Shown: positions 1-8,006 of the stretch, one piece after another
Position numbering within the stretch: the first letter of the stretch is position 1
How the letters are laid out: each line of letters starts with the position of its first letter
Assembly (NCBI RefSeq): GCF_900207575.1
Contig: NZ_OAOQ01000006.1
Coordinates: 62,001 to 126,000, forward strand
From: Cereibacter ovatus
GTDB lineage: Bacteria > Pseudomonadota > Alphaproteobacteria > Rhodobacterales > Rhodobacteraceae
Length of the DNA stretch: 64,000 bases
Direction of reading: 5' to 3'
The notes under the pieces: model-generated
Seen by the model: the letters and a program-made list of their open reading frames with translations, nothing else
What the model was told of the DNA's origin: nothing
Databases searched by the model: none
Position numbers and translations under genes: made by a program

Positions 1-1
1 G

Positions 2-43
2 GACGAGGCGACCGGCCTGATGCTTGCACCGCTGTTCCCGTGA
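2..43 (+). CDS. 3' end of an upstream gene, probably argC (partial)
   Basis: The window opens inside a reading frame that encodes DEATGLMLAPLFP and stops at TGA 41-43. The short tail fits the C-terminus of N-acetyl-gamma-glutamyl-phosphate reductase (ArgC), whose last residues in related bacteria commonly read like GL-x-LAPLFP. Thirteen residues are too few for a firm assignment. ccmE follows 23 nt later on the same strand, so the two may be co-transcribed. Confidence 0.4.
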   Translation, partial: DEATGLMLAPLFP

Positions 44-66
44 CGTGACCGCAGGATGAGGAACCG

Positions 67-519
67 ATGAAGGGTCTGAAGAAGAAACGCCGTATCCAGA
101 TCATCGCGCTGGCATTCGTGGCGCTGGCGGGGTCGACGGCGCTGATCGGCTTTGGGATGCGTGACGGGATCAACTTCTTCCGCTCGCCCAGCCAGGTGGT
201 CGAGGCGCCGCCGCCCGCGACCGAGGTGTTCCGCATCGGCGGTCTGGTCGAGAAGGGCAGCCTGACCCGGGGTCAGGGTGAAACCGTCACCTTCCGCGTG
301 ACCGACACCAACGCCACCGTTCCCGTCAGCTACAAGGGCGTCCTGCCCGACCTGTTTGCCGAGAATGCCGGCATGGTCGGCACCGGGCGGCTGGTGGACG
401 GCACCTTCGTCGCCACCGAGATCCTTGCCAAGCATGACGAATCCTACATGCCCAAGGAAGTCGTGGATGCGCTGAAAGAGCAGGGCGTGTTCCAGCACGA
501 GACCCCGCCGAACGGCTGA
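67..519 (+). CDS. ccmE: Cytochrome c maturation heme chaperone CcmE
   Basis: CcmE is the periplasmic heme chaperone of system I cytochrome c maturation. It binds heme covalently from CcmC/CcmD and hands it to the CcmFH ligase. The 150-residue protein has the family's usual size. It has a basic N-terminus (KGLKKKRR), one membrane anchor at about residues 11-31, and then the OB-fold periplasmic domain. The heme-attachment motif LAKHDESYMP is present, with the covalent His at residue 123 and the heme-iron Tyr at 127. GAGGA sits 6-10 nt before the ATG. No other ccm gene is adjacent, so this copy is separate from any ccmABCDG cluster. Confidence 0.95.
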   Translation: MKGLKKKRRIQIIALAFVALAGSTALIGFGMRDGINFFRSPSQVVEAPPPATEVFRIGGLVEKGSLTRGQGETVTFRVTDTNATVPVSYKGVLPDLFAENAGMVGTGRLVDGTFVATEILAKHDESYMPKEVVDALKEQGVFQHETPPNG

Positions 520-534
520 TTAACCACGGTTTGA
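520..534 (+). promoter_or_regulatory. CtrA-like binding site upstream of GTA-type endolysin/holin
   Basis: The 15-mer TTAACCACGGTTTGA matches the CtrA full-site pattern TTAA-N7-TTAA at seven of eight fixed positions. It overlaps the ccmE stop codon and lies 47 nt upstream of the endolysin ATG, in the only gap available for that gene's promoter. In Rhodobacter capsulatus, GTA release genes depend on CtrA (established knowledge). That this site is functional is inference. Confidence 0.45.
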
Positions 535-580
535 ACCGGCTCTGACAGGCTGCGCCCCGGACAACGGCTTTGGGGATGCC

Positions 581-1192
581 ATGCGGACCGTTCAGCAGAT
601 TGCAAAAGAGATCGTCGCCCGCGAGGGCGGCTTCGTCAACGACCCCGACGATCCGGGCGGTGCCACCAACTATGGCGTGACCATCGGCACGCTGCGCCGG
701 CTGGGTTTCGACACCACGGGCGATGGCAAGGTCGAGGTCGAGGATGTGCGCAAACTGACCCGCGCGCAGGCCGAGCAGATCTTCATCGAACATTACTTCC
801 GCCGCCCGGGTGTCGGCAACCTGCCCGAGGCGATCCAGCCCTCGGTGTTCGACATGTATGTGAATGCCGGCGCCAATGCGGTGATGGTGTTGCAGCGCCT
901 GTTGACCGACATGGGCTTTCCCTGCACCGCCGATGGCCTGATTGGCCCGATCACCATCCGCGCCGCCCAGTCGGCGTGGGAAGCCGCCTCGGGCCATCTG
1001 GCTGATGCCTATGCCATTGCCCGGCGCAATTATTACTATTCGCTGGCCGACGCCCGGCCGGCGTCGCGCAAATACGCCTGCCGGCGCGATGGCGGCAAGG
1101 GCGGCTGGATCACCCGCGCCGAGGAGTTCATGGCCGCGCGCTATCGGTTGAGCGACGAGCAGCACAAGGCGAGGGTGGAAAAATGGGCTTGA
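581..1192 (+). CDS. GTA-type endolysin, glycoside hydrolase family 108 with peptidoglycan-binding tail
   Basis: The 203-residue protein begins with a GH108 muramidase-like domain. Its conserved N-terminal block is REGGFVNDPDDPGGATNYG, and Glu15 of the EGGF motif is the expected catalytic acid. The second half, from about residue 105, matches the PG_binding_3 region usually fused to GH108. There is no signal peptide, so export needs the holin that follows; the two genes overlap by 10 nt. This pairing with a three-helix holin beside argS is the layout of the GTA lysis genes in Rhodobacterales, where it releases GTA particles by lysing a few cells. Older databases call this family 'secretion activating protein'. 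No phage structural gene is nearby, which argues against a prophage origin. Confidence 0.8.
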   Translation: MRTVQQIAKEIVAREGGFVNDPDDPGGATNYGVTIGTLRRLGFDTTGDGKVEVEDVRKLTRAQAEQIFIEHYFRRPGVGNLPEAIQPSVFDMYVNAGANAVMVLQRLLTDMGFPCTADGLIGPITIRAAQSAWEAASGHLADAYAIARRNYYYSLADARPASRKYACRRDGGKGGWITRAEEFMAARYRLSDEQHKARVEKWA

Positions 1193-1671
1193 TCGGACGG
1201 ATCGTCGGCGGAAGCGAGGGGGTGGCGGCCTTCGGGCAGACCGTGAAGGACGTGGCCGAGGTGTTCCGCCCCAATGCCACGCGCGAGATGGAGTTGTCGG
1301 CGCAGGCGCAAAGCGAGGCTTTGCAGCAGTTTTCCGAAGAATTTGCCAATGGTGGCAACAGCCTGTTTGATCGGATCGTGAACGGGGTGAACCGGCTGCC
1401 GCGGCCGATGCTGGCGTTTGGCACGTTGGCGCTGTTCACCTATGCGATGGTGGACCCGGAAAGTTTCGGCACCCGCATGTCGGGGCTGGCGCTGGTGCCC
1501 GATCCGCTGTGGTGGCTGTTGGCGGCGATCGTGGGCTTCTACTTCGGCTCGCGCGAGGCGCATTATTTCCGCACCCGCGCCCCCGCGGTCATGGCGGCTC
1601 ACGCCGCTCAGACATCGCCGGGGCAGGACACCAACGCCGCAATCGAGGAATGGCGGGCCGAGCGGTCCTGA
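1183..1671 (+). CDS. Holin of the GTA_holin_3TM family
   Basis: This is a 162-residue membrane protein with a mostly polar first 70 residues. Hydrophobic segments lie at about 74-92 ([16 protein letters not shown]) and 104-122 ([17 protein letters not shown]), and the tail is polar. Length and sequence fit the 3TM holin family for gene-transfer release (PF11351 type). It starts inside the end of the endolysin gene (10-nt overlap), so translation is probably coupled. Its role would be timed permeabilisation of the inner membrane to let the GH108 enzyme reach the wall. argS begins 79 nt downstream. Confidence 0.75.
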   Translation: MGLIGRIVGGSEGVAAFGQTVKDVAEVFRPNATREMELSAQAQSEALQQFSEEFANGGNSLFDRIVNGVNRLPRPMLAFGTLALFTYAMVDPESFGTRMSGLALVPDPLWWLLAAIVGFYFGSREAHYFRTRAPAVMAAHAAQTSPGQDTNAAIEEWRAERS

Positions 1672-1750
1672 CCCCCAGGTCCGGCGGGCGCCATTGACCT
1701 GTGCGCCCGCCTCTGGCAAAGCCGGGGCAACAGTCAGGACAAGTCCCGGA

Positions 1751-3493
1751 ATGAACCTTTTTACCGAAATCCGCAATCTCGTGACGGCCGAACTTGGCGC
1801 GATGACGGCCGCGGGGGATCTTCCCGCAGGTCTCGACCTTTCTGCCGTCACGGTCGAGCCTCCGCGCGATCCGGCGCATGGCGACATGGCGACCAATGCC
1901 GCGATGGTGCTGGCCAAGCCCGCGGGCAAGCCGCCGCGCGCCATTGCCGAGGTGCTGGCCGCCCGTCTGGCGGCCGATCCGCGCCTTGCAGGCGCCGAGG
2001 TGGCCGGGCCGGGCTTTCTCAATCTGCGGCTGAAGCCTGCGGTCTGGCAGGGGCTGGTGGCCGATGTGCTGGGGCAGGGCGCGGATTACGGCCGCTCGTC
2101 CATCGGCGCGGGTCAGAAGGTGAACGTCGAATTCGTCTCGGCCAACCCCACGGGTCCGATGCATGTGGGCCATGTGCGGGGCGCGGTGGTGGGTGATGCG
2201 CTGGCGCGGCTGCTGGCCTTTGCCGGCTGGAACGTGACGCGGGAATATTACATCAACGACGGCGGTGCGCAGGTCGATGTGCTGGCGCGCTCGGCCTTTG
2301 AACGCTACCGCGAGGCGCATGGGCTGGAGCCCGAGATCCGCGAAGGCCTGTATCCCGGCGACTATCTGATCCCGGTGGGCGAGGCGTTGAAAGCGAAATA
2401 CGGCGCCAGTCTGCTGGATCAGCCCGAAGCGGTCTGGCTGGCCGATGTCCGCGATTTTGCGGCCGGAATGATGATGCAGATGATCCGCGAGGATCTGGCC
2501 GCGCTTGGCGTGACGATGGATGTCTATTCGTCCGAAAAGGCGCTTTACGGCACCGGCAAGATCGAGGCCGCGCTGGCCCGGCTGGAAGGCATGGGCCTGA
2601 TCTACGAAGGCGTGCTGGAGCCGCCCAAGGGCAAGCTGCCCGAGGATTGGGAACCGCGCGAGCAGACGCTGTTCCGTTCGACCGCGCATGGCGACGACGT
2701 GGATCGGCCGGTGAAGAAGTCCGATGGCAGCTGGACCTATTTCGCCCCCGACATCGCCTACCATTATGACAAGGTGACCCGCGGCTTCGATCAGTTGATC
2801 GACATCTTCGGCGCCGATCACGGCGGTTACGTCAAACGGATGAAGGCGGCGGTCGCGGCCTTGTCCGATGGTCGCGTGCCGCTGGATGTCAAGCTGATCC
2901 AGTTGGTGAAGCTGTGGAAGAACGGCGAGCCCTTCAAGATGTCGAAGCGCGCCGGCACCTATGTCACGCTGCGCGACGTGGTGGAACAGGTCGGCGCCGA
3001 TGTGACCCGCTTTGTCATGCTGACGCGCAAGAACGACGCGGCGCTGGATTTCGACTTTGACAAGGTTCTCGAGCAGTCGAAGGAGAACCCGGTTTTCTAC
3101 GTCCAATATGCCAATGCCCGGATCAACTCGGTGCTGCGCAAGGCGCGCGAGGCGGGGATCGACGTGTCGGATGCCGCCCTTGCCGCCGCCGATCTGGCCC
3201 GGCTGGATCACCCGGCCGAACTTTCGCTGATCGGAAAACTGGCCGAATGGCCCCGTCTGGTCGAGATCGCCGCCCGCACGAACGAGCCGCACCGGGTGGC
3301 GTTCTATCTGCACGAACTGGCCTCGGACCTGCATGGTCTGTGGAACCGCGGCAATGACGAGCCCGGCTTGCGCTTCCTTCAGGACGATTCCGCCACTTCC
3401 CAGGCGAAAATCGCCCTTGCCCGGGCCGTGGGCGTTGTGATTTGCGCCGGTTTGGGTATCTTGGGCGTCACTCCGGTCGAAGAAATGCGCTGA
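1751..3493 (+). CDS. argS: Arginyl-tRNA synthetase
   Basis: ArgS charges tRNA-Arg with arginine in the cytoplasm. The 580-residue class I synthetase begins at the ATG of [10 protein letters not shown], with the N-terminal Add1 tRNA-binding domain over about residues 1-90. The HIGH-type motif is HVGH at residue 138 ([14 protein letters not shown]). The KMSKR signature at residues 396-400 is intact, which is worth noting because many ArgS proteins have degenerate KMSK. The C-terminal half carries the DALR anticodon-binding domain. Reading frame is open further upstream, but this start matches the family N-terminus. The SPOR-domain gene follows on the same strand. Confidence 0.97.
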   Translation: MNLFTEIRNLVTAELGAMTAAGDLPAGLDLSAVTVEPPRDPAHGDMATNAAMVLAKPAGKPPRAIAEVLAARLAADPRLAGAEVAGPGFLNLRLKPAVWQGLVADVLGQGADYGRSSIGAGQKVNVEFVSANPTGPMHVGHVRGAVVGDALARLLAFAGWNVTREYYINDGGAQVDVLARSAFERYREAHGLEPEIREGLYPGDYLIPVGEALKAKYGASLLDQPEAVWLADVRDFAAGMMMQMIREDLAALGVTMDVYSSEKALYGTGKIEAALARLEGMGLIYEGVLEPPKGKLPEDWEPREQTLFRSTAHGDDVDRPVKKSDGSWTYFAPDIAYHYDKVTRGFDQLIDIFGADHGGYVKRMKAAVAALSDGRVPLDVKLIQLVKLWKNGEPFKMSKRAGTYVTLRDVVEQVGADVTRFVMLTRKNDAALDFDFDKVLEQSKENPVFYVQYANARINSVLRKAREAGIDVSDAALAAADLARLDHPAELSLIGKLAEWPRLVEIAARTNEPHRVAFYLHELASDLHGLWNRGNDEPGLRFLQDDSATSQAKIALARAVGVVICAGLGILGVTPVEEMR

Positions 3494-3562
3494 AAAATGC
3501 ATCCGCCGGGGCATAACAGGCAAGCAGCGCCGGGGTTCACCCCGCGCGCAGTGAGGCAGGGC

Positions 3563-4513
3563 ATGGCGGACGTGGATTTCGACGATTTCGAGGGCTATTA
3601 TGCCCCGCGGCGGCCTGCAAAGGTGCAGCGTCTGATCAACATCGCGGGCGGCGTGTCGTCGATCGCGCTGATCCTTGGGCTGGCGATCTGGGGCTATCGG
3701 TTGGCGGTGCGCGATGTGCACGGAATTCCGGTGGTGCGCGCGATCGAGGGGCCGATGCGGATCGCCCCCGACAATCCCGGCGGCGAGATCGCGGCCCATC
3801 AGGGCCTGGCGGTGAACGACGTGCCGGCCGTGGGCACGGCCGCGCCCCCGCCCGAGCGGCTGGTTCTGGCGCCAAAGCCGGTGGAACTGGCGTTGGAGGA
3901 TGGGCCCGGTCTTGAAGCGCCCTCTGCCGCGCCGGTTGAGGCGCCTGTTGCGGCAACGGTGGCGCCCGAAACCACGGTCGAGGCTGACCTTCCCGCCCCC
4001 GATGCCGACGCGACCAAACTTGCGCTGGCAGAGGCATTGGCCGATACGGTCGAGCCCGAACCGACCATGTCCGCGCCCGTCCTGCCAGAGCCCGAGACCG
4101 CAATGCCGGTGGTCGAGCCTGCCCCCCCGGGTGCGGTCACACGCTCGCCGGTGCCGCCGCCGCGCCCGGCGCGGCTGGCCACCCGCGCGGCCCCGGCACC
4201 CGCTGCGGCCGCTGCCCCGGCCGCGGCCAGCAGCCGCGATGTCGATTCCGCCTCGCTTCCGGCGGGCACCCGTCTTGTCCAGCTTGGCGCCTTCGACGAT
4301 GCCGAATCGGCGCGGCGCGAATGGGACCGGCTGGTGGGCCGTTTTGGTCCGCTGCTGTCGGAAAAGGGCCGCGTGGTGGTTTCGGCGCAAAGCGGCGGGC
4401 GCACCTTCTACCGGCTGCGCGCCTCGGGCTTTGCCGATGAAGCGGACGCCCGCCGGTTCTGCTCGGCGCTTCTGGCCGAAGATACCGCCTGCATTCCGGT
4501 CGCCGTGCGATGA
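3563..4513 (+). CDS. SPOR-domain membrane protein
   Basis: The 316-residue protein has a short acidic cytoplasmic N-terminus (MADVDFDDFEGYY), one membrane helix at about residues 24-46, and a long Ala/Pro-rich periplasmic linker. Its C-terminal SPOR domain (about 235-316; begins RLVQLGAFDDAESARREWDRL) binds denuded glycan strands at division septa. The ATG at 3563 is chosen because GAGGCAGG precedes it; an in-frame ATG at 3497 has no such site. It lies between argS and the peptidoglycan-recycling gene nagZ and overlaps nagZ by ATGA. Role inferred: envelope or septum maintenance. Confidence 0.85.
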   Translation: MADVDFDDFEGYYAPRRPAKVQRLINIAGGVSSIALILGLAIWGYRLAVRDVHGIPVVRAIEGPMRIAPDNPGGEIAAHQGLAVNDVPAVGTAAPPPERLVLAPKPVELALEDGPGLEAPSAAPVEAPVAATVAPETTVEADLPAPDADATKLALAEALADTVEPEPTMSAPVLPEPETAMPVVEPAPPGAVTRSPVPPPRPARLATRAAPAPAAAAAPAAASSRDVDSASLPAGTRLVQLGAFDDAESARREWDRLVGRFGPLLSEKGRVVVSAQSGGRTFYRLRASGFADEADARRFCSALLAEDTACIPVAVR

Positions 4514-5526
4514 GCGAGGCCGGCCGGTCGGCCTGCATCTTCGGCTGCTCCGGCCCCCGCCTGACCGAAGCCGAGCGTCGCTTTTTCCGCGAGGCCGACC
4601 CGTTCGGATTCATCCTGTTCGCGCGGAACATTGAAAACCCCGTGCAACTTTCTGCTTTGACTGCGGAAATCCGCGTGGTGGTCGGGCGGGATGTGCCGGT
4701 CTTCGTCGATCAGGAAGGCGGCCGCGTGCAACGCCTGCGCCCCCCGTTCTGGCATGACTGGCTGCCGCCGCTTCAGGCGGTGCGCACGGCGGGGCCGGAT
4801 GCGGCGCGGATGCTGTGGCTGCGCTATCGGCTGATCGCGCAGGAATTGCGCGCCGTGGGCATCGATGGCAATTGCGCGCCGGTGGCCGATCTGCTGGGCC
4901 CCGACACGCATCCGTTTCTGGCCAACCGCTGCCTCTCGGATGATCCGGCGCAGGTGGCGGCTTTGGCGCGGGCCGTGGCCGAGGCGCATCTGGCGGGCGG
5001 CGTTCTGCCGGTGGTCAAGCATCTTCCGGGCCATGGCCGCGCCGCCGCCGACACCCACCACCAGTTACCGACGGTCGCGATCGCGGCTGATGTGCTGACG
5101 GCCACCGATTTCGCGCCCTTCCGCGCGCTGGCCGACCTTCCGCTGGCCATGACGGCGCATGTGGTGTTTTCGGCTTGGGGTGATACCCGTCCCGCGACCT
5201 GTTCGCCGGCGATGATCGGGGTGATCCGCCGCACCATCGGCTTTCAGGGTCTTCTGATGACGGATGATCTGTCGATGGAGGCGCTTGCCGGTCCGATCAG
5301 TGTGCGGGCCGCGGCGGCCTTGGCTGCGGGCTGCGATGTGGTGCTGCACTGCAACGGCGATCTGGCCGAAATGGGGGCCGTTCTGGATGCATCCGGCGCG
5401 ATGACGCCCGCGGCCGAGGCCCGCGCGCGGGCCGCGCTTGCCGCCCGTCGCGCGCCCGAACCTGTGGATACCGCTGCCCTTCTGGCCGAACATGCGCGCC
5501 TTCTTGCCGGGCATGGTCATGGCTGA
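4510..5526 (+). CDS. nagZ: Beta-N-acetylhexosaminidase NagZ (GH3)
   Basis: NagZ removes N-acetylglucosamine from anhydromuropeptides in the cytoplasm during cell-wall recycling. The protein is 338 residues, the normal single-domain GH3 length. The family signature KHLPGHG starts at residue 170 and is followed by the catalytic D-x-H loop (AAADTHHQLP). The Asp pair 252-253 in MTDDLSMEAL contains the nucleophile. The start overlaps the SPOR gene stop as ATGA, and the 3' end overlaps scpA by 8 nt, so SPOR-nagZ-scpA-scpB behave as one translationally coupled unit. Confidence 0.95.
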   Translation: MSEAGRSACIFGCSGPRLTEAERRFFREADPFGFILFARNIENPVQLSALTAEIRVVVGRDVPVFVDQEGGRVQRLRPPFWHDWLPPLQAVRTAGPDAARMLWLRYRLIAQELRAVGIDGNCAPVADLLGPDTHPFLANRCLSDDPAQVAALARAVAEAHLAGGVLPVVKHLPGHGRAAADTHHQLPTVAIAADVLTATDFAPFRALADLPLAMTAHVVFSAWGDTRPATCSPAMIGVIRRTIGFQGLLMTDDLSMEALAGPISVRAAAALAAGCDVVLHCNGDLAEMGAVLDASGAMTPAAEARARAALAARRAPEPVDTAALLAEHARLLAGHGHG

Positions 5527-6304
5527 CGACTGGGATGAGGGGCGATCGCTCAGTGTCGCCGACCGGCTGGCGGCCGAGGCGCTGATCGTCGATGTCGAGG
5601 GGTTCGAAGGCCCGCTGGACCTGCTGCTGACGCTGTCGCGGACGCAAAAGGTGGACCTTCGCCGGATCTCGGTCCTGAAACTGGCCGAGCAGTATATGAT
5701 TTTCGTCAATCAGGCCAAACAGTTGCGGATCGAACTTGCGGCCGATTATCTGGTGATGGCCGCCTGGCTCGCCTATCTGAAAAGTCGGCTTCTTCTGCCC
5801 CCCGATCCGACCGAGGAAGGCCCCTCGGCCGAGGATCTGGCCGCCCATCTGGCGTTTCAGCTGGAACGGCTTGAGGCGATGCGCGATGCGGCCGCCCGGC
5901 TGATGGCCCGCGACCAGAGGGGGCGCGACTTTTTCGTTCGCGGCCTGCCCGAAGATGTGACCCTCCAGCGCAAGGTGACCTGGACCGCGACACTGGTCGA
6001 TCTGATGCGCGCCTATGCCCGCATCCGCACCAAGGACGAGTTCCGCCCCTTCGTGATGGACCGCCACCACGTCTACACCATGGAACAAGCCCTTGAACGG
6101 ATGCGTGGAATGCTGAACTGGTTCGGTGACTGGGCCGACCTGAACGGCTATCTGCCCGAAGGCTGGGACGGCCACCCGATGCGCCGCCGGTCTGCTACCG
6201 CGGCGCATTTCGCGGCCATCCTCGAAATGGCGAAACGGGGCCAGATCGAGGTTCGACAGGGCGAGACCTTCGCCCCGATCCAGATCCGCCGTAAGGAGTG
6301 CTGA
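5519..6304 (+). CDS. scpA: Segregation and condensation protein A
   Basis: ScpA is the kleisin that bridges the SMC heads and recruits ScpB for chromosome condensation and segregation. The 261-residue protein carries the kleisin signature VEGFEGPLDLLLTLSRTQKVDL near its start. It also has the conserved ADYLVMAAWLAYLKSRLLLP stretch. The start is the ATG of MADDWDEG, inside the nagZ end; an in-frame ATG two codons earlier is the alternative. The stop TGA shares one base with the scpB ATG. Confidence 0.95.
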   Translation: MADDWDEGRSLSVADRLAAEALIVDVEGFEGPLDLLLTLSRTQKVDLRRISVLKLAEQYMIFVNQAKQLRIELAADYLVMAAWLAYLKSRLLLPPDPTEEGPSAEDLAAHLAFQLERLEAMRDAAARLMARDQRGRDFFVRGLPEDVTLQRKVTWTATLVDLMRAYARIRTKDEFRPFVMDRHHVYTMEQALERMRGMLNWFGDWADLNGYLPEGWDGHPMRRRSATAAHFAAILEMAKRGQIEVRQGETFAPIQIRRKEC

Positions 6305-6939
6305 TGAACGAGCGCCCCGAGAAAAGCCTGTTCGATGCGCCGGTGATGGCCGAACAGGAACGCATGGTCGAGGCGATCCTGTTCGCCTCGGCCGATCCGG
6401 TGACGGTGGCCGAGCTTTCGGCCCGGATGCCGCATGGCTGCGACCCGGCCGAGGCGCTGATGCATCTGCGCAGCCGCTATGAGGGCCGCGGCGTGCATCT
6501 GGTGCGGGTGGGCGACGCCTGGGCCTTCCGCACCGCGGCCGATCTGGGTTTCCTGATGCGCAAGGAAACGGTCGAGCAGAAGAAACTGTCGCGCGCCGCG
6601 ATCGAGACGCTGGCCATCGTCGCCTATCACCAGCCGGTGACGCGGGCCGAGATCGAGGAGATCCGCGGCGTGGCCGTCAGCCGCGGCACCATCGACCAGC
6701 TTCTGGAAATGGACTGGATCCGCTTCGGGCGTCGGCGCATGACGCCCGGCCGGCCGGTGACCTTTGTGGTGACGGATCACTTTCTGGATCATTTCGGGCT
6801 GGAATCCGCCCGCGATCTGCCGGGGATCAAGGAATTGCGGGCCGCGGGGCTTCTGGACAACAGACCGCTTCCGGGGAGCATCCGACAGCCTGACGACGAC
6901 GAGCCCGTTACGGGCCAAAGCGAACTTTTCGAGGATTGA
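6304..6939 (+). CDS. scpB: Segregation and condensation protein B
   Basis: ScpB is a 211-residue winged-helix dimer that binds ScpA in the SMC complex. Recognisable stretches are MVEAILFASADPVT and RAAIETLAIVAYHQPVTRAEIEEIRGV, then VSRGTIDQLLEMDWI with the glycine-rich GRRRMTPGRPVTFVVT. AAGGAG lies 5 nt before the ATG at 6304; an in-frame GTG two codons upstream is less likely. The C-terminal tail is short and acidic. Confidence 0.94.
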   Translation: MNERPEKSLFDAPVMAEQERMVEAILFASADPVTVAELSARMPHGCDPAEALMHLRSRYEGRGVHLVRVGDAWAFRTAADLGFLMRKETVEQKKLSRAAIETLAIVAYHQPVTRAEIEEIRGVAVSRGTIDQLLEMDWIRFGRRRMTPGRPVTFVVTDHFLDHFGLESARDLPGIKELRAAGLLDNRPLPGSIRQPDDDEPVTGQSELFED

Positions 6940-6941
6940 GA

Positions 6942-7115
6942 ATGGCAAAGACTGGGTTCTTCACCCGAATTATGAACCTGTTTGGCAAAGGCGGCAGCCC
7001 TTCGGCCCGCCCCGCGCCACAGGCGGCGGTGTCGCAGCCACAGGCCAAGCCCGGCCGTGCCGCAGCCAAGCGTGCGCGCAAGGCCGCGCTGATGCACCGC
7101 CGCGGCGGTCGCTGA
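6942..7115 (+). CDS. Small basic protein of unknown function downstream of scpB
   Basis: An ATG 2 nt after the scpB stop opens a 57-codon frame. Its product has an amphipathic start (MAKTGFFTRIMNLFGKGG), a Pro/Ala/Gln-rich middle and a strongly basic end rich in Lys, Arg and Ala (AAKRARKAALMHRRGGR). The scpB 3' end provides GAGGATTGAGA as ribosome-binding site. The position suggests expression with scpAB. I do not recognise the family. In many alphaproteobacteria tatA follows scpB, but this product has no TatA-like membrane helix. The basic tail would allow nucleic-acid binding, which is only a guess. Confidence 0.5.
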   Translation: MAKTGFFTRIMNLFGKGGSPSARPAPQAAVSQPQAKPGRAAAKRARKAALMHRRGGR

Positions 7116-7194
7116 GACCAAGTCGCAGGCGATCGTCCGGGGTATGGCGCCTGATCCGCGCCGGATGCTGGGCTGCGTGCGCGTGATGGCGCCG

Positions 7195-7884
7195 TTATCG
7201 CAGCAGCGGCAGACGTTCCAGCATCCGGAACCGGCCGTCGGTGGTCTCGCCGAACAGGCACAGGCTTGCCACCCGGATCGGCTGCGACACCAGCGGGTCC
7301 ATCACGGGCGCCAGCACAGTCGCGACCTGCGCCAGTTCGGCCTCTGGCAACTCGCCGGTCAGGGTCAGGTGGAAATTGAAGTCGTCGAACACATAGGGAT
7401 AGCCCCAGTCGGCCAGATAGCCGCGCTGGCGCGGGGTCAGGCGGTCGGGGCGGCGGCGGGTGTGCTCGGCCGCGGTCAGGGGGGCGCGGAAGCCGTCCAG
7501 TGCGCGAACCACCTCGGCCGCCAGTTCCGACAGCGCCGCATCCTCGCCCGCGGGCACCAGCGCAAGGAAGCTGCCGATCCGCCCCAGCCGCAGGCCGGGC
7601 AGCGTGACCGGCGCCAGATAGGGGCAAAGTGCGACCACCGCCGCATGCAGATCGGTGACATCCAGCCCGTCGGCCAGCCGGAACGGCGCTTTCAGCGTGC
7701 CATGCAGCCCGTATTTCCGCGGTGCCTGCGTCAGCAGCGCGATGTCGCGCGGCAGGTCGGCAAGCGGCGGATGCTCGACCGGCTGGGCTGTGGTCGGATC
7801 CCATCCCAGCCACGCCGCGCCAAAGCGGGCCAGCGGTCCCGGCTCTGGCGTCCAGTAGATCGCATATCGCGTGAAGCCTTCCAT
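7195..7884 (-). CDS. DUF1045 family protein, putative 2H phosphoesterase
   Basis: The 229-residue protein contains two H-x-T motifs, HGT at 61-63 (YGLHGTLKAPF) and HLT at 172-174 (NFHLTLTGEL). This is the arrangement of 2H phosphoesterases. It matches the DUF1045 family (TIGR03223 type), usually found inside C-P lyase phosphonate operons. Here no phn gene is nearby; the neighbours are scpB (convergent) and a PHP-domain gene (divergent). The start at MEGFTRYAIYW is preceded by AAAGG; earlier in-frame starts have no family similarity. The substrate cannot be told from sequence. Confidence 0.75.
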   Translation of the reverse strand: MEGFTRYAIYWTPEPGPLARFGAAWLGWDPTTAQPVEHPPLADLPRDIALLTQAPRKYGLHGTLKAPFRLADGLDVTDLHAAVVALCPYLAPVTLPGLRLGRIGSFLALVPAGEDAALSELAAEVVRALDGFRAPLTAAEHTRRRPDRLTPRQRGYLADWGYPYVFDDFNFHLTLTGELPEAELAQVATVLAPVMDPLVSQPIRVASLCLFGETTDGRFRMLERLPLLR

Positions 7885-8006
7885 CCCTGACCTTTCCGCC
7901 TGCGCAGCCCCAGCATAGCGAAGCCTGCTGGTGAAGGAAGACCCGCCGCAGGGCATTCCCAGGCCGACGGATCGCCGCTAGGCTGGGCCGACGACAAGAG
8001 GACGCC

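Noticed and set aside
581-1671. Endolysin and holin as evidence of a prophage
   Set aside because: No integrase, capsid, tail or terminase gene is nearby, and both products match the gene-transfer-agent release families found at stable chromosomal places.
1589-4390. Very long minus-strand open frame opposite argS and the SPOR gene
   Set aside because: It mirrors well-supported genes; its translation is Arg/His/Gly-rich low-complexity sequence typical of antisense frames in GC-rich DNA.
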